A stretch of 64,000 nt of DNA, from NCBI RefSeq assembly GCF_003308995.1, contig NZ_QFFJ01000001.1:124001-188000 (forward strand). Reading direction: 5' to 3'. Of this stretch, positions 26,567 to 37,000 are shown piece after piece. The first letter of the stretch is position 1. The number at the start of each line of letters is the position of its first letter. Under the pieces are notes generated by a model. It worked only from the letters and a program-made list of their open reading frames with translations, did not search any database and had not been told where the DNA came from. This DNA is from Chitinophaga flava (GTDB lineage: Bacteria; Bacteroidota; Bacteroidia; Chitinophagales; Chitinophagaceae). The translations under genes were made by a program, and so were the position numbers.

Positions 26567-29062
26567 TTACCGGATCAACGGCCTGTTATAATGATACCAG
26601 AAATCTTTATCTGCCGCGGCACGGTATAGGTTTTCCATCCGCGCTGGCAATCCGGTACTTTTCACATCTGTTGTTTGTACACTATTTACAAATAATAACA
26701 TATGCGCATTCAGCCTGATATCACGCTGCAATTTCAGGTTGAATCCTTTGTAATTCCAGTACATATGGCCATAATGCAGGCTGTAACGGCCATCTTCCTT
26801 TCGTTGATAAATATTGACAGTTCTGATAGCCTCATCATGGAGAATGGTATTTCCGATGGGCACATTTCGTCCTCGCGCAGAGAACTCTTCAGAGAGCTGA
26901 TTGAGCCTGCCTGTATCCCGATTCCAGGTCATATCTGTTTTCAGAATAGCCATATCGGATTCCTGAATGTAAATAGTACCATAAAAATCACTGACATAAT
27001 GTATTCCCACCAGGGCAGCATTAGCCCTTTTGGCTGTAATACCTACAACAATTATCCTGGAGCTGTCAGTATAGATGATGGAGTCAAGACTGACACGTAG
27101 CCTGTTTATCTTATGAGCATTCAGTACCGGACATGATTTAACCGCATCCAACATATTCGACCATATAGAGGTACCCTGAAACGGCACAAAATATTTTCCA
27201 CCTGATCTGTCTGCCTGTATTATATTCGCTTTACGCACGGTTGATTTGTAACGGGATTTACTGCTGTAACCATTCTTTGCCATCATATCTGCAATATATT
27301 CCTGATCACTTACGACAGAATCATTCAGGGATGCCAGCATATGTACATATACATCCATCATCATATCATCCTGAATAAAATTGCCAGACATGGCCTTGAC
27401 TGCTGCTTTCAGCACCTTCTCTGCATTGATCTTTCTTTGGCTTACCACTACTTCACCCAGGTTATAATAACCGGGCATTAGACTAACGGTATGAACAATG
27501 GATAATTTTTCAACTGTGGTTTTAAAGGTATTATATCCTATAGAAGAAATGATGATAGTATCCTTCGGATCACAGGCAAACCTACACGCCGCCAATCCTG
27601 TTTCACTGGTAAAATTTGCTTCCCCGGTCCTTGTTACCCTGATGGTCGCAAAAGGAACGGGTATTCCCGATTTACCGTCAACTACCTTTATCTTTAACAG
27701 CGAAGCCGCAGCAGTATCAACGGATATTTGATTACCCGGATCATTTTTCCCAAAGGCTGTATCAATCACATCTTCCTGACGAGGCCGGGAGGGTGTTATT
27801 TCCCGGGTATATAATAAGGCATCAAAAGCCTTCTCCCATGGCCCTTGTAAAGGAAGATGATCAAAAGCATAACTGGTGAAGGAAGCCGTATTAACGGAAT
27901 TTTTTTTAAGGTCAACCAGACACGTATTATACCCTTGCCCCATTAATACAGATTCAACAGATGTTGCGATTGTACGTGGTAGCTCCTTCGGAATGCCAGA
28001 CCAGGTGGCATATGTACCATAACTTCCTGTTACAGCAACATTGATGACAGCTGTATCACCCATACTGTTTTTTACCAGCTGTCCCATAGGTTTATAATCA
28101 TTTAATTCACTATCATTGAAAACATCTGTTCTGTTGGCAAAATGTAAACTTGCTCCCCAACAGATTATTTTCTGGTCTTTAAAATATTTCAGAAGAAACA
28201 GCAGATTATTGGCCATCTGAGCATCTCTTGCATTACTATCACTTGCCTTGAATGTATTAATATTTTTTCCTGTGGGGTTATGGTAAAAATAATCTGTGGC
28301 AAGACTGAGTGTGCTTCTTATGAATTGCGCATAAAGATTTTTCCTGCGTCTGGTTGTTTCATTGTTGTCATTAATATTTTCCAGTGCTGACAGCAGTTTA
28401 GTGAGCATTTGCCGGTATTGCTTAAAGTCAACATGCCTGGGCCATGAAAATCTCTCACCGAAAAAATCTGACACTTCGCCTAACATATCGAATCCGATTC
28501 CTGCTGTATCCTTGTTATGCTGTCGCAGTAATGCGGGTAAATCATCTTCCCAAAAACGGATGGCGTATGTTCCTGTAATCTGATGATCGAACCCGGCAAT
28601 CTGTAAGGTATTTTTGTTTTGATGAACATACCGTAAAACTCCCCGGAAATCTTCACTACCAGTCCAGACATTGAATAAACTGTTACTCATTGCCTCATTG
28701 ACATCCTCCCCTTCCTTAATGGCTTCATTGGCCATTGCAACATCTATCAGTCCACTCTCAAACGCAAGCACATTAAATCCCATTCTTTCATGCAGGTATT
28801 TAACCAGATCTGCTTTGATGCGGAACACATTTCCTTCGCCATGGGAGATTTCTCCCAGCATCACCACCCTGGCATTACCTATCAGCTCCCGGAATTTTTT
28901 TTCTTCGGCCGCATTCCCGGGAAAGCCTCCATTATCAATCACTATAACAGCGCTCCGAAGAGAGGTATCAGTTTGTTGCGCATTCGCAATACTACTATTG
29001 GTAAACATCCATAAAAAGAATAAGATACTTCCACAGCATCGTGCAATCCTGGAACAATACAT
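26567..29062 (-). CDS. Erythromycin-esterase-like enzyme fused to a carboxypeptidase-regulatory/surface domain
   Basis: This is an 831-residue exported protein (signal peptide MYCSRIARCC... SSIANAQQ). The frame is open to 29146, but that start would overlap the precursor gene and lie upstream of the hairpin, so I use the ATG at 29062. Residues ~40-400 form an EreA-like domain with the catalytic-type motif LGEISHGEG (His74) and LAFESG (Glu102) and a late His in CWGASLHFANRTD. A carboxypeptidase-regulatory beta sandwich follows (about 435-525, KVVDGKSGIPVPFATIRV), then a ~280-residue surface-type domain. The export signal points to action outside the cytoplasm: removing a group from the peptide, releasing it, or protecting the producer. 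Which one is unknown. Confidence 0.85.
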   Translation of the reverse strand: MYCSRIARCCGSILFFLWMFTNSSIANAQQTDTSLRSAVIVIDNGGFPGNAAEEKKFRELIGNARVVMLGEISHGEGNVFRIKADLVKYLHERMGFNVLAFESGLIDVAMANEAIKEGEDVNEAMSNSLFNVWTGSEDFRGVLRYVHQNKNTLQIAGFDHQITGTYAIRFWEDDLPALLRQHNKDTAGIGFDMLGEVSDFFGERFSWPRHVDFKQYRQMLTKLLSALENINDNNETTRRRKNLYAQFIRSTLSLATDYFYHNPTGKNINTFKASDSNARDAQMANNLLFLLKYFKDQKIICWGASLHFANRTDVFNDSELNDYKPMGQLVKNSMGDTAVINVAVTGSYGTYATWSGIPKELPRTIATSVESVLMGQGYNTCLVDLKKNSVNTASFTSYAFDHLPLQGPWEKAFDALLYTREITPSRPRQEDVIDTAFGKNDPGNQISVDTAAASLLKIKVVDGKSGIPVPFATIRVTRTGEANFTSETGLAACRFACDPKDTIIISSIGYNTFKTTVEKLSIVHTVSLMPGYYNLGEVVVSQRKINAEKVLKAAVKAMSGNFIQDDMMMDVYVHMLASLNDSVVSDQEYIADMMAKNGYSSKSRYKSTVRKANIIQADRSGGKYFVPFQGTSIWSNMLDAVKSCPVLNAHKINRLRVSLDSIIYTDSSRIIVVGITAKRANAALVGIHYVSDFYGTIYIQESDMAILKTDMTWNRDTGRLNQLSEEFSARGRNVPIGNTILHDEAIRTVNIYQRKEDGRYSLHYGHMYWNYKGFNLKLQRDIRLNAHMLLFVNSVQTTDVKSTGLPARMENLYRAAADKDFWYHYNRPLIR

Positions 29063-29086
29063 ACTAAATAAAGATATATATGGAGA

Positions 29087-29113
29087 GGTGGAGTTACCAC
29101 TTGTAACTCCACC
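29087..29113 (-). promoter_or_regulatory. Perfect hairpin between precursor genes and biosynthetic genes
   Basis: An 11-bp perfect inverted repeat (GGTGGAGTTAC / GTAACTCCACC) with a 5-nt loop begins 16 bp after the stop of the second precursor gene. No U-run follows in the direction of transcription. Hairpins in this position in lantibiotic operons act as partial terminators or 3'-end stabilisers that let far more precursor than enzyme be made; that role is inferred here. Confidence 0.7.
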
Positions 29114-29129
29114 AGGATTTAATATTTGA

Positions 29130-29417
29130 CTAAGGTGCCACTTCAAATGCTCCGGAATCAGCTGGTTCCTCTTCAGCTCTGACAGGACAATTGTGATATG
29201 AGGTATTCATATCGAGGGAAATGTCCAGTATACTTTTATCTATTTGACCGCACTCGTATGCATTATTTGCCGTATATGCCTGCGAAATCTTACAGAGATC
29301 TCCGGTGGACAATGAATAGGTGAAACCACCTTTAGCATTGTTGGCAGACATATCATCTAATGCAGCTACAGTAAATCTGTTGAGTGAGAGTTTACCACTC
29401 AGTTTCTTTTTGTTCAT
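29130..29417 (-). CDS. Class I lanthipeptide precursor (promoter-distal copy)
   Basis: This is a 95-residue precursor. The leader, residues 1-31, is of the Bacteroidota L1a type (GKLSLNRFTVAAL... AKGG), with the double-glycine cut site used by C39 peptidases. The core of 64 residues starts FTYSLSTGDLC and has three cysteines, many Ser/Thr and an acidic tail (RAEEEPADSG). It shares FTYSLSxG, YECGQI and the three-Cys layout with its upstream neighbour, so the two form a paralogous pair. It lies 24 bp downstream of that gene and 67 bp upstream of the esterase-like start, with a hairpin in between. Confidence 0.92.
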   Translation of the reverse strand: MNKKKLSGKLSLNRFTVAALDDMSANNAKGGFTYSLSTGDLCKISQAYTANNAYECGQIDKSILDISLDMNTSYHNCPVRAEEEPADSGAFEVAP

Positions 29418-29441
29418 GATACAATTTGGGTTTTAGGTACA

Positions 29442-29732
29442 TTAAATGCCAAGATCAAAAGGTTCGGAGCCGGTAGATAATTCCTCCTCTTTCGTAGGTT
29501 CGCACTCTCCTCCGGGTCCCATATAGGATCTTCCTGTCTCCGGTCTGGTAGCTTCTATCTGTCCGCACTCATAAGGGCTGGTGGCACCTGCGGCCATTGA
29601 TTCTCTACACCGTTGACCAAGGGATAACGAGTAGGTAAAGCCCCCTTTAATAACGGCAGACTTACTTTCATCCAATGAAGCTACAGTGAATTTGTTCAGC
29701 GATAATTTCTTATCAAGTCTGTTTTTGTTCAT
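29442..29732 (-). CDS. Class I lanthipeptide precursor (promoter-proximal copy)
   Basis: This is a 96-residue precursor and the first gene of the lanthipeptide operon. The leader (1-31) reads KKLSLNKFTVASL... VIKGG. The 65-residue core starts FTYSLSLGQRC and includes YECGQIEATRPETG, a third Cys in GPGGECEP and the acidic tail KEEELSTGSEPFD. Three Cys allow at most three (methyl)lanthionine rings. The strong conservation of FTYSLS...C...YECGQI between the two copies, against drift in the rest, marks the probable ring-forming region. The acidic tail may be a follower that is trimmed. Confidence 0.92.
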   Translation of the reverse strand: MNKNRLDKKLSLNKFTVASLDESKSAVIKGGFTYSLSLGQRCRESMAAGATSPYECGQIEATRPETGRSYMGPGGECEPTKEEELSTGSEPFDLGI

Positions 29733-30901
29733 GTAAGTGAGATTATTTTTTTACCCCAACTTTGCAAAGTGCCGGGAATGGGGCATAGAAATCCCGTTGT
29801 GATGGCCATTCACATGAAAAAAAAATTGACAAAAAAAGTTAATCAGTACCTGAAATGCTACTCACAGATATTTGGAACTACTACAGTATAGATTTTGTTG
29901 TTTAAATATTTTGGGTCAAAATTGAATTAACTAAACGTTATTTTTTCATTTGCAGGCAAAATAGAGAAAATATTTATCTGACCAAAAGTTAAAATCAATA
30001 TTCGAATCAAGTGGCATTCAAACCGATGAATAAATCCATCGATAATTTTCAAGTACATACTTTCACTGCAAGAAAAATGAAATAAGGTATAACAGCATCG
30101 TATAAACGCTATCATTAATTATTCATTAAGCGCATGTACATAATGGTTCATTAGCCCAGTCGTGCACCAACAATTAAAACGACTTCCATTCATCAGCTTT
30201 TCCGAAAGGTCATTTGTAAATGTTTTAATTTTTTTGAAATTCTCATGAAAGCTTCATAACAATTGCCTTCGATCATTAGAATTTTTTAATCATTATGAAT
30301 TCATATGAAAATTTCTTTTTTCAATTAAAAAAGTTATCTAACTTTAAGCAATCGATCGAATACTATCCACTTATTAGTGTGCGTTAATTAAAAAAACACA
30401 AAAGCAGTTGATTGTCATTGCCAACTTTGTCATAAAAGTCAACTTACACTAATGAAAAACACTTATTCTTAAAATAACTAGAAATGAAACTAAAGACCTG
30501 GTAATCCAGAACCCTCAGTATCCATTTTTCTTTTGTATTAAGCCTGTTATATGCTAGTAACTGCCTGATACATATACAACTACAGAGGATTCGTTATGCC
30601 CCCATTTTGTTTTGAAAGAAACAAAATAAGGCTGTTTGTGCAACCGATCAAAGAAAAACAGATGGTCCTGTAATACCCTTTATTAAAAATTACCTTGTTA
30701 GATGTTATAATTGCCGGAGACCAGCGCTGTGGCACGGATAGGTTTTTGTTTTCATGCAGAAGGCGCCGTAATAACATGCCGTAAAACGGACACCAGCGAT
30801 ATAACCTTTTCAAACATAGTGATCAGGAAAGCGGGCATTGTGAATACCCCCTGCTTTCTGGTCAATCTATGTCCTGTTTTCTGAACAATAGTATCAATGA
30901 A

Positions 30902-30924
30902 AAAAGTGCGAATTCCTCACTTTT
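30902..30924. repeat. Inverted repeat upstream of the NRPS operon
   Basis: AAAAGTG and CACTTTT form 7-bp arms around a 9-nt spacer, 103 bp before the NRPS start codon. It may be an operator or a weak hairpin. Confidence 0.35.
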
Positions 30925-30958
30925 AGTGAATGCCATCTTTTTAAAAATATCCATACCC

Positions 30959-30986
30959 GATGCTGAACTCTTGCCAGTTCAGCATC
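30959..30986 (+). promoter_or_regulatory. Perfect dyad/hairpin in the NRPS leader
   Basis: GATGCTGAAC and GTTCAGCATC are perfect 10-bp arms around an 8-nt loop, ending 40 bp before the NRPS start codon. No U-run follows, so a terminator is unlikely. An operator, an mRNA-stabilising hairpin or a leader control element would all fit. Confidence 0.55.
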
Positions 30987-31026
30987 ACCGGTTACCATTA
31001 AAGTAATTGCCTCAAATTGTTAAACT

Positions 31027-34000
31027 ATGTTTTTGCTTCCTGCTAACCAAAGAGTGATCTGGTTTGATCAGAAATTATTCCCTCAATCTGCTATATACAA
31101 TGTATGTACCTGTACGTATATACATGGAAGTGTAGATGTTGTATTGTTTGAGAAAGCCATCAACCTGCTGATTGCACAAAACGATGTGATCCGTGCTGCT
31201 TTCTACGAAACAGATGCGATTCCATATCTGGACATGCCGCCACACGATCCATCATTCACCTACCCTGTTACATTTCTGGATTATTCAGGGCAGCAAAACA
31301 GCCATCAGCAATGTTTTGACTGGATGAGCAAAGAAAGTACAATACCGCTGCCCTACGCGGAAAACAAACTTTATTTTTTTGCATTACTGAAACAATCAGA
31401 CGATCTCTACTGCTGGTACACTAAAATACATCATACCATGATGGACGGATGGGGCGCCTCATTGCTGATAAGCAAGCTGGCAGCCATCTATGAGATGCTG
31501 GTAAAAGGTGAATCCGTACCGCTTGAAAGTCCTCACTCCTACACAGAATTTATCAGAGAGGACGAAGCATATACCCAGTCTCCATCATTCAAACAAGACG
31601 AGTTATATTGGCTGCAAAGGTTTGCAACGGCGCCGCCCGTACTGGACGCAGGAATCAAGGATGACAAGAAGGAAGCGCTGCTGCTCAAAAGCGTCCGTAA
31701 ATCCATAGTGCTCGATAAGGATTTCTATCAGGCTATACGTCAGTATGCTGCGGAAAATGAAGTCACCACTTTTCAGTTTTTCCTCGGTGTATTCTATACC
31801 TGGTTTTCCAAAACCCATCAGGTAAATGACCTGATTATTGGCGTACCTGTCATCAACAGGTATAAACCGTCCTTCCTGCATATCCTCGGCAATTTCGTAG
31901 GCATACTGCCTTTCCGGATGAACTTTGACACTGCTCTCACATTCAGTCAACTACTGCCGCTGATCAGGGATGCTTTCCGCGAAGACTTCAAACATCAGCA
32001 ATTTCCTATTGATGAGATTACCAGGATAGTGAATGCCAAAGATCCAGGCCGCTTATCACTTTTCGACATCTCCCTCTCCTTCGAAAAACAGAACTATAGT
32101 GTACCTTTTAATGGCCATAAAACCGCCACTATTCCCCTGTCGCATTACGAAGAAAAAAATCCTGTCGCCATTTTTGTAAGGGAATGCCAGTCAGAAGATG
32201 ATATCAAGGTAGACGTAGACTTTAACGTTGGCTACTGGGATGAATTTTATATGGAGCAGTTTATGGAGCAGTTGCAACAGCTGCTGACCACACTGCTGCA
32301 GCAGCCGGAACAGGTGATTAATCAGATATCCCTCACAACATCCGCAACAAAAGCTGCTTTAACACAACCAGCGCCTGTTAAGACGACTTATCACGGCACA
32401 TTGGTAACACATTTTGAACAAACAGTCAGCACCTATCCCAACCACCTTGCCCTTGAATTTGAAGGCAAACAATATACCTATGCTGCACTGAATGCGATCA
32501 CCAACTCGCTGGCACATTATCTTCGCAATACCCATAAGGTAAAGCCTAACGAAGTGGTGGCCTTTATGATTCCCAAATCAGACAAGGCTATTATTACGAT
32601 ACTGGGCATATTAAAGGCCGGCGCAGCCTATCTGCCCATTGACCCTGCCTATCCGGAAGAGCGTATAAAATTCACACTGGAAGATTCCGGCACCAAACTA
32701 CTGATAACAGAAAGCAGCTTCGAAATACCTGTATGGTCGGGAGCCGTATTGCTGCTGGATAAAGTACCTTACGCCGGAGAAGATAATACCAATCCGCCGG
32801 CCGTTAACACTGCCGAAGATACCAGCTATATCATCTATACAAGCGGTTCCACCGGTAAGCCCAAAGGCGCTGTTATCAGACATAAAGGCGTGGTGAATAC
32901 TGTGAAGGAACATTTAAAACAGATCAGGATAAATCCTGGTGAAAATTGCCTTCAGTTCGCATCCTTATCTTTTGATGGCTCTGTGATAGAAATATTCATG
33001 CCGCTGTTTTCCGGCGCTGCACTGTTGCCTGCCTCCAAAGATATCATCACGGATTTTGACCGGTTCAGCGCTTTCCTGCATGAAAAATCCATTGCAGCGT
33101 TAATATTACCCCCTTCCTATCTGCGCAACCTGCCCAAATCCAGCCTGGGAAAAGTAAAAACGCTCCTTACAGGAGGAGAAGCAGCCATTCCCAGATCAGA
33201 ACTGCACCTGCGCGACGATCAGCAATACTTTAACGTCTACGGCCCTACGGAGTGTTCCATTTGTACTACCCTTTACAGGGAAGACAGTAATACCCACACG
33301 AATGTATCCATCGGGAAGCCGATCGGTAATATGCAGGTGTTTATCCTCGATCAGTTCCGGCAGATATTACCTTATGGCGTTCCTGGCGAAATATACATTG
33401 CCGGTATCGGGCTGGCCAAAGGATATCTGAATAATCCGGCACTGACTGCAGAAAAGTTTATTCCTTCCCCCTTCCACCAGGATGCATTATTATACAAAAG
33501 CGGAGATATAGGCAGATGGCTTTCCAACGGCAATATCGAATACCTGGGACGGACCGATGATCAGGTAAAGATAAGAGGGCATCGTATTGAGCCTGGCGAG
33601 ATAGAAACTACACTGATACTGCATGAAGGCGTACAAAATACAGCCGTAGTGGTAAAGGAATGGAGCTCCAATGAAAAAAGCCTGTATGCATTTGTAGTGC
33701 CACAAGGCGATGTCACTACCGATACCCTGTATACTTTCCTGGGAGAAAAACTCCCGCATTTCATGGTTCCTGACAGGATAATACTGGTAGAGGAGATTCC
33801 CCTTACCATCAACGGGAAAGTGGATAAAAGGGCCTTATTAAGCAATATACAGCAGGAAGAAACCAAAGCGTACCTGGCGCCGGGAACCAATAACGAGAAA
33901 CTCGTGGCCGCCATATGGCAAGACCTGCTGGGCGTATCTCATATCAGCGCAACCGATAACTTCTTCCAGCTGGGCGGACATAGTCTGAAAGTAGGACAGT

Positions 34001-37000
34001 TCATCAACAACCTGTATAAACAAACCGGTATCCGGCTGGTATTCAGTGAGGTATTTCGTGCTGCCCGCCTGAAAGACGTGGCTGCCTTACTGGACACGCA
34101 TGAAACAACAGCGGTTTCAGAAATCACCAAAGCGCCCGAAAGTGCCCACTACCCGCAGTCTTCTTCCCAGAAACGTTTATTTCTGTTGCACCAGATCGAA
34201 GGCTCCAGCAACAGTTACAACATACCCCGCGTTTTCCACGTCAAAGGACAGGTGGATATACAGCGGCTGGAACAATGTTTTAAATCCCTCATCGAAAGAC
34301 ATGAAGCGTTAAGAACTTCTTTTGAAATGAAGGATGGTGTTCCGGTGCAGATCATTCACCCGGCCGTACCTTTCAGCATCGGCTATACGAAAACAACACC
34401 GGATGAAGTAGCGCAACTGGTCCGCGACAACATCCGCCTCTTTGATCTCGCGAAGCCGCCGCTGCTGAGGGCGCAGCTGTTCGATGCAGGAGAAGGGGAA
34501 CAGATGTTCCTGTTTGACATGCACCATATCATCTCTGATGGTGTTTCTGCAGCCCTGTTTAGCGATGAACTGACCAGGTTGTATAACGGGGAAGAACTAC
34601 CTCCTGTGGCCTTCCAGTATAAGGATTTTGCCGTATGGCAGAATGACCTGCTGGCTACCTCCGCTATCAGAGAACAGGAAAACTACTGGCTGCAGCAGTT
34701 TGCAGACGAAGTGCCTGTACTCAGCATGCAGACCGATTTCCCCAGACCCACTAAAAAAACTTACAATGGGAAAAGGATACAGGTTTCCATGGATGCTGAT
34801 ACAACCACCATGTTGGAAAAACGCTGCATCGAATGGGGATGTACCCTTAATCAGTTGCTGCTGGCTGCTTACAACGTGCTGTTGTATAAATACACCGGCA
34901 ATGAAGATATCATCACCGGTACTCCCGTAGCCGGCCGTACCCGGACAGAACTGGATAAAATGATCGGCGTGTTCATCAACACACTCGCCATCAGAACTTT
35001 CCCTCAGGGCAAGAAAACCTTCTCCGCATTCCTTTCCGAAGTACGTAATACCTCGGTAGAGGCGCTCAGAAACCAGGAGTATCCGTTTGAGTTACTGATA
35101 GACCAGCTTCAGCTCAAAAGAGACATGAGCCGCAATCCGCTGTTCGATACCATGTTCTCCTTCCTGCATGATGCCGACGGCCGCCTGACACTCGGTAATG
35201 CTGTACTGGAGCCTGCTGCCAACATCTACGATACCAGCAAGTTCGATCTGCTGCTCGAAGGTATCAGGACCAGTAACACTATCACGCTTAATCTGGAATA
35301 CAGCACCGATCTTTTCAGTGCAGCCACCGCCGCGACGCTCCTCCAACATTATACCAACCTGCTGCAGTACCTGCTCACCCACCGTGACAGCCACATTGCA
35401 GACATCAATATCCTGAGTACCCAGGAAACCCAGCTGCTGCTGGCCGGTGACACACAGGCACAATACCCGAAACAACATTGCCTGCACCACTTCTTCGAAG
35501 AACAAGTGGCCAGGGTTCCGCATAAAACAGCACTGGTGTTCGACAACCAGGAGATGACTTATGCAACGCTTAATGAAAAAGCCAATCAGGTAGCAGCCGC
35601 TGTGCAAGCCGCCACCAATGGCGCCGAAAACCCTATTGTGGCCGTATTACTCCACAGAGGTATGGACATGATATCTGCTATGCTGGGTATTTTAAAAGCC
35701 GGCGCGGCTTATCTGCCCATCGATCCGGATTACCCAGAAGAGCGCATCAGTTATATGCTGGAAGATAGTGGCACTACCCTGCTGCTCACTCACACGGATA
35801 TACGTGAGAACTACCACTATGACGGTCATACGATCTACATCGATCAGCCTACCCAGGTGGCATTTAAGCCTGTAGCCGTAAAACCGCAGCACCTCGCCTA
35901 TATCATCTACACCTCCGGTTCTACCGGCAAGCCCAAAGGCACGATGATAGAGCATCGTAACGTGGTAAGATTGCTGTTCAACGATAAGAACCTGTTTGAT
36001 TTCTCTGAAAACGATACCTGGACACTGTTCCATTCCTATTGTTTTGACTTCTCTGTTTGGGAGATGTATGGTGCTTTGCTTTATGGCGGCAAACTGGTTA
36101 TCATTCCTAAAGCCACGGCCCAGAATGCGCATGACTTCCTGCAGCTTTTAAAACAGCAACAGGTAACAGTATTGAACCAGACACCAGGTGCATTCTACAA
36201 TCTGCTGGCGGCAGAACTGGAGCTGCCAGCTGCTGATCTCCACCTGCGTTATGTGATATTTGGTGGTGAGGCGCTCAAACCAGGCAAACTCAAAGGATGG
36301 AAAGAAAAATATCCCGGCTGTAAACTGGTTAACATGTACGGTATCACAGAAACCACTGTACACGTGACTTACAAGGATATCACGCAAAAAGAAATCGACC
36401 TTAACACCAGCAATATCGGCAGGCCTATTCCTACCCTTTCCCTGTTGTTACTGGACCGTGATGGTAAACTGGTGCCCGCCGGTGCTGCCGGTGAGCTGTG
36501 CGTGGCTGGGGCCGGACTCGCAAGAGGTTATCTCAACAAACCCGAACTCTCCGCTGAACGGTTTATCAACCATCCTTATCTGCCCAATGAAAAACTGTAC
36601 CGCTCCGGCGACCTTGCCAGAATGCTGCCGGATGGAGACTTTGAATACCTCGGCAGAATAGACCATCAGGTGAAGATAAGAGGCTTCCGCATTGAACTCG
36701 GCGAGATTGAAAGCAAACTGATGACGCACCCGGCGGCAAAGGATACCCTTGTCGTTGACAGAGAAGACGCCTCCGGTGATAAATATCTCTGCGCCTATGT
36801 GGTAGCAGATCAGCAAACTACGGCTACGGACCTACGACAACATTTGTCCGCATTCCTGCCCGATTACATGGTACCGGCCTTCTTCATCATATTGGAAAGT
36901 TTCCCCCTCACCGGCAATGGTAAAATAGACCGTAAACAGCTGCCTGTGCCGGAAGACACCATTCTGTCTACCGCTGTGTACGAGGCCCCTGTAACAGATA

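Larger units (their letters stand above)
29733..31026. other. Long AT-rich divergent intergenic region
   Basis: This 1.3-kb gap separates the lanthipeptide operon (leftward) from the NRPS operon (rightward). It is distinctly AT-rich. Short open frames exist (29927-30115 and 30580-30813, minus) but show no protein-like composition. It must hold both operon promoters. I found no perfect TAnnTTTG box at a good distance; CAACTTTG at 30422-30429 is one mismatch away. Two inverted repeats lie in the last 130 bp before the NRPS start. Confidence 0.6.

Noticed and set aside
29063..29146. N-terminal extension of the esterase-like protein overlapping the precursor gene
   Set aside because: It would be encoded across the intergenic hairpin and would bury the signal peptide 28 residues inside the protein.
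29927..30115. 62-codon minus-strand open frame upstream of the lanthipeptide operon
   Set aside because: No KGG-type leader and no protein-like pattern, so it is not a third precursor.
30295..30304. ATGAATTCAT palindrome in the intergenic gap
   Set aside because: A 10-bp even palindrome in such AT-rich DNA is expected by chance and sits near no start codon.
30580..30813. 77-codon minus-strand open frame in the large intergenic gap
   Set aside because: No leader, signal peptide or domain pattern, and its composition looks like translated AT-rich noncoding DNA.
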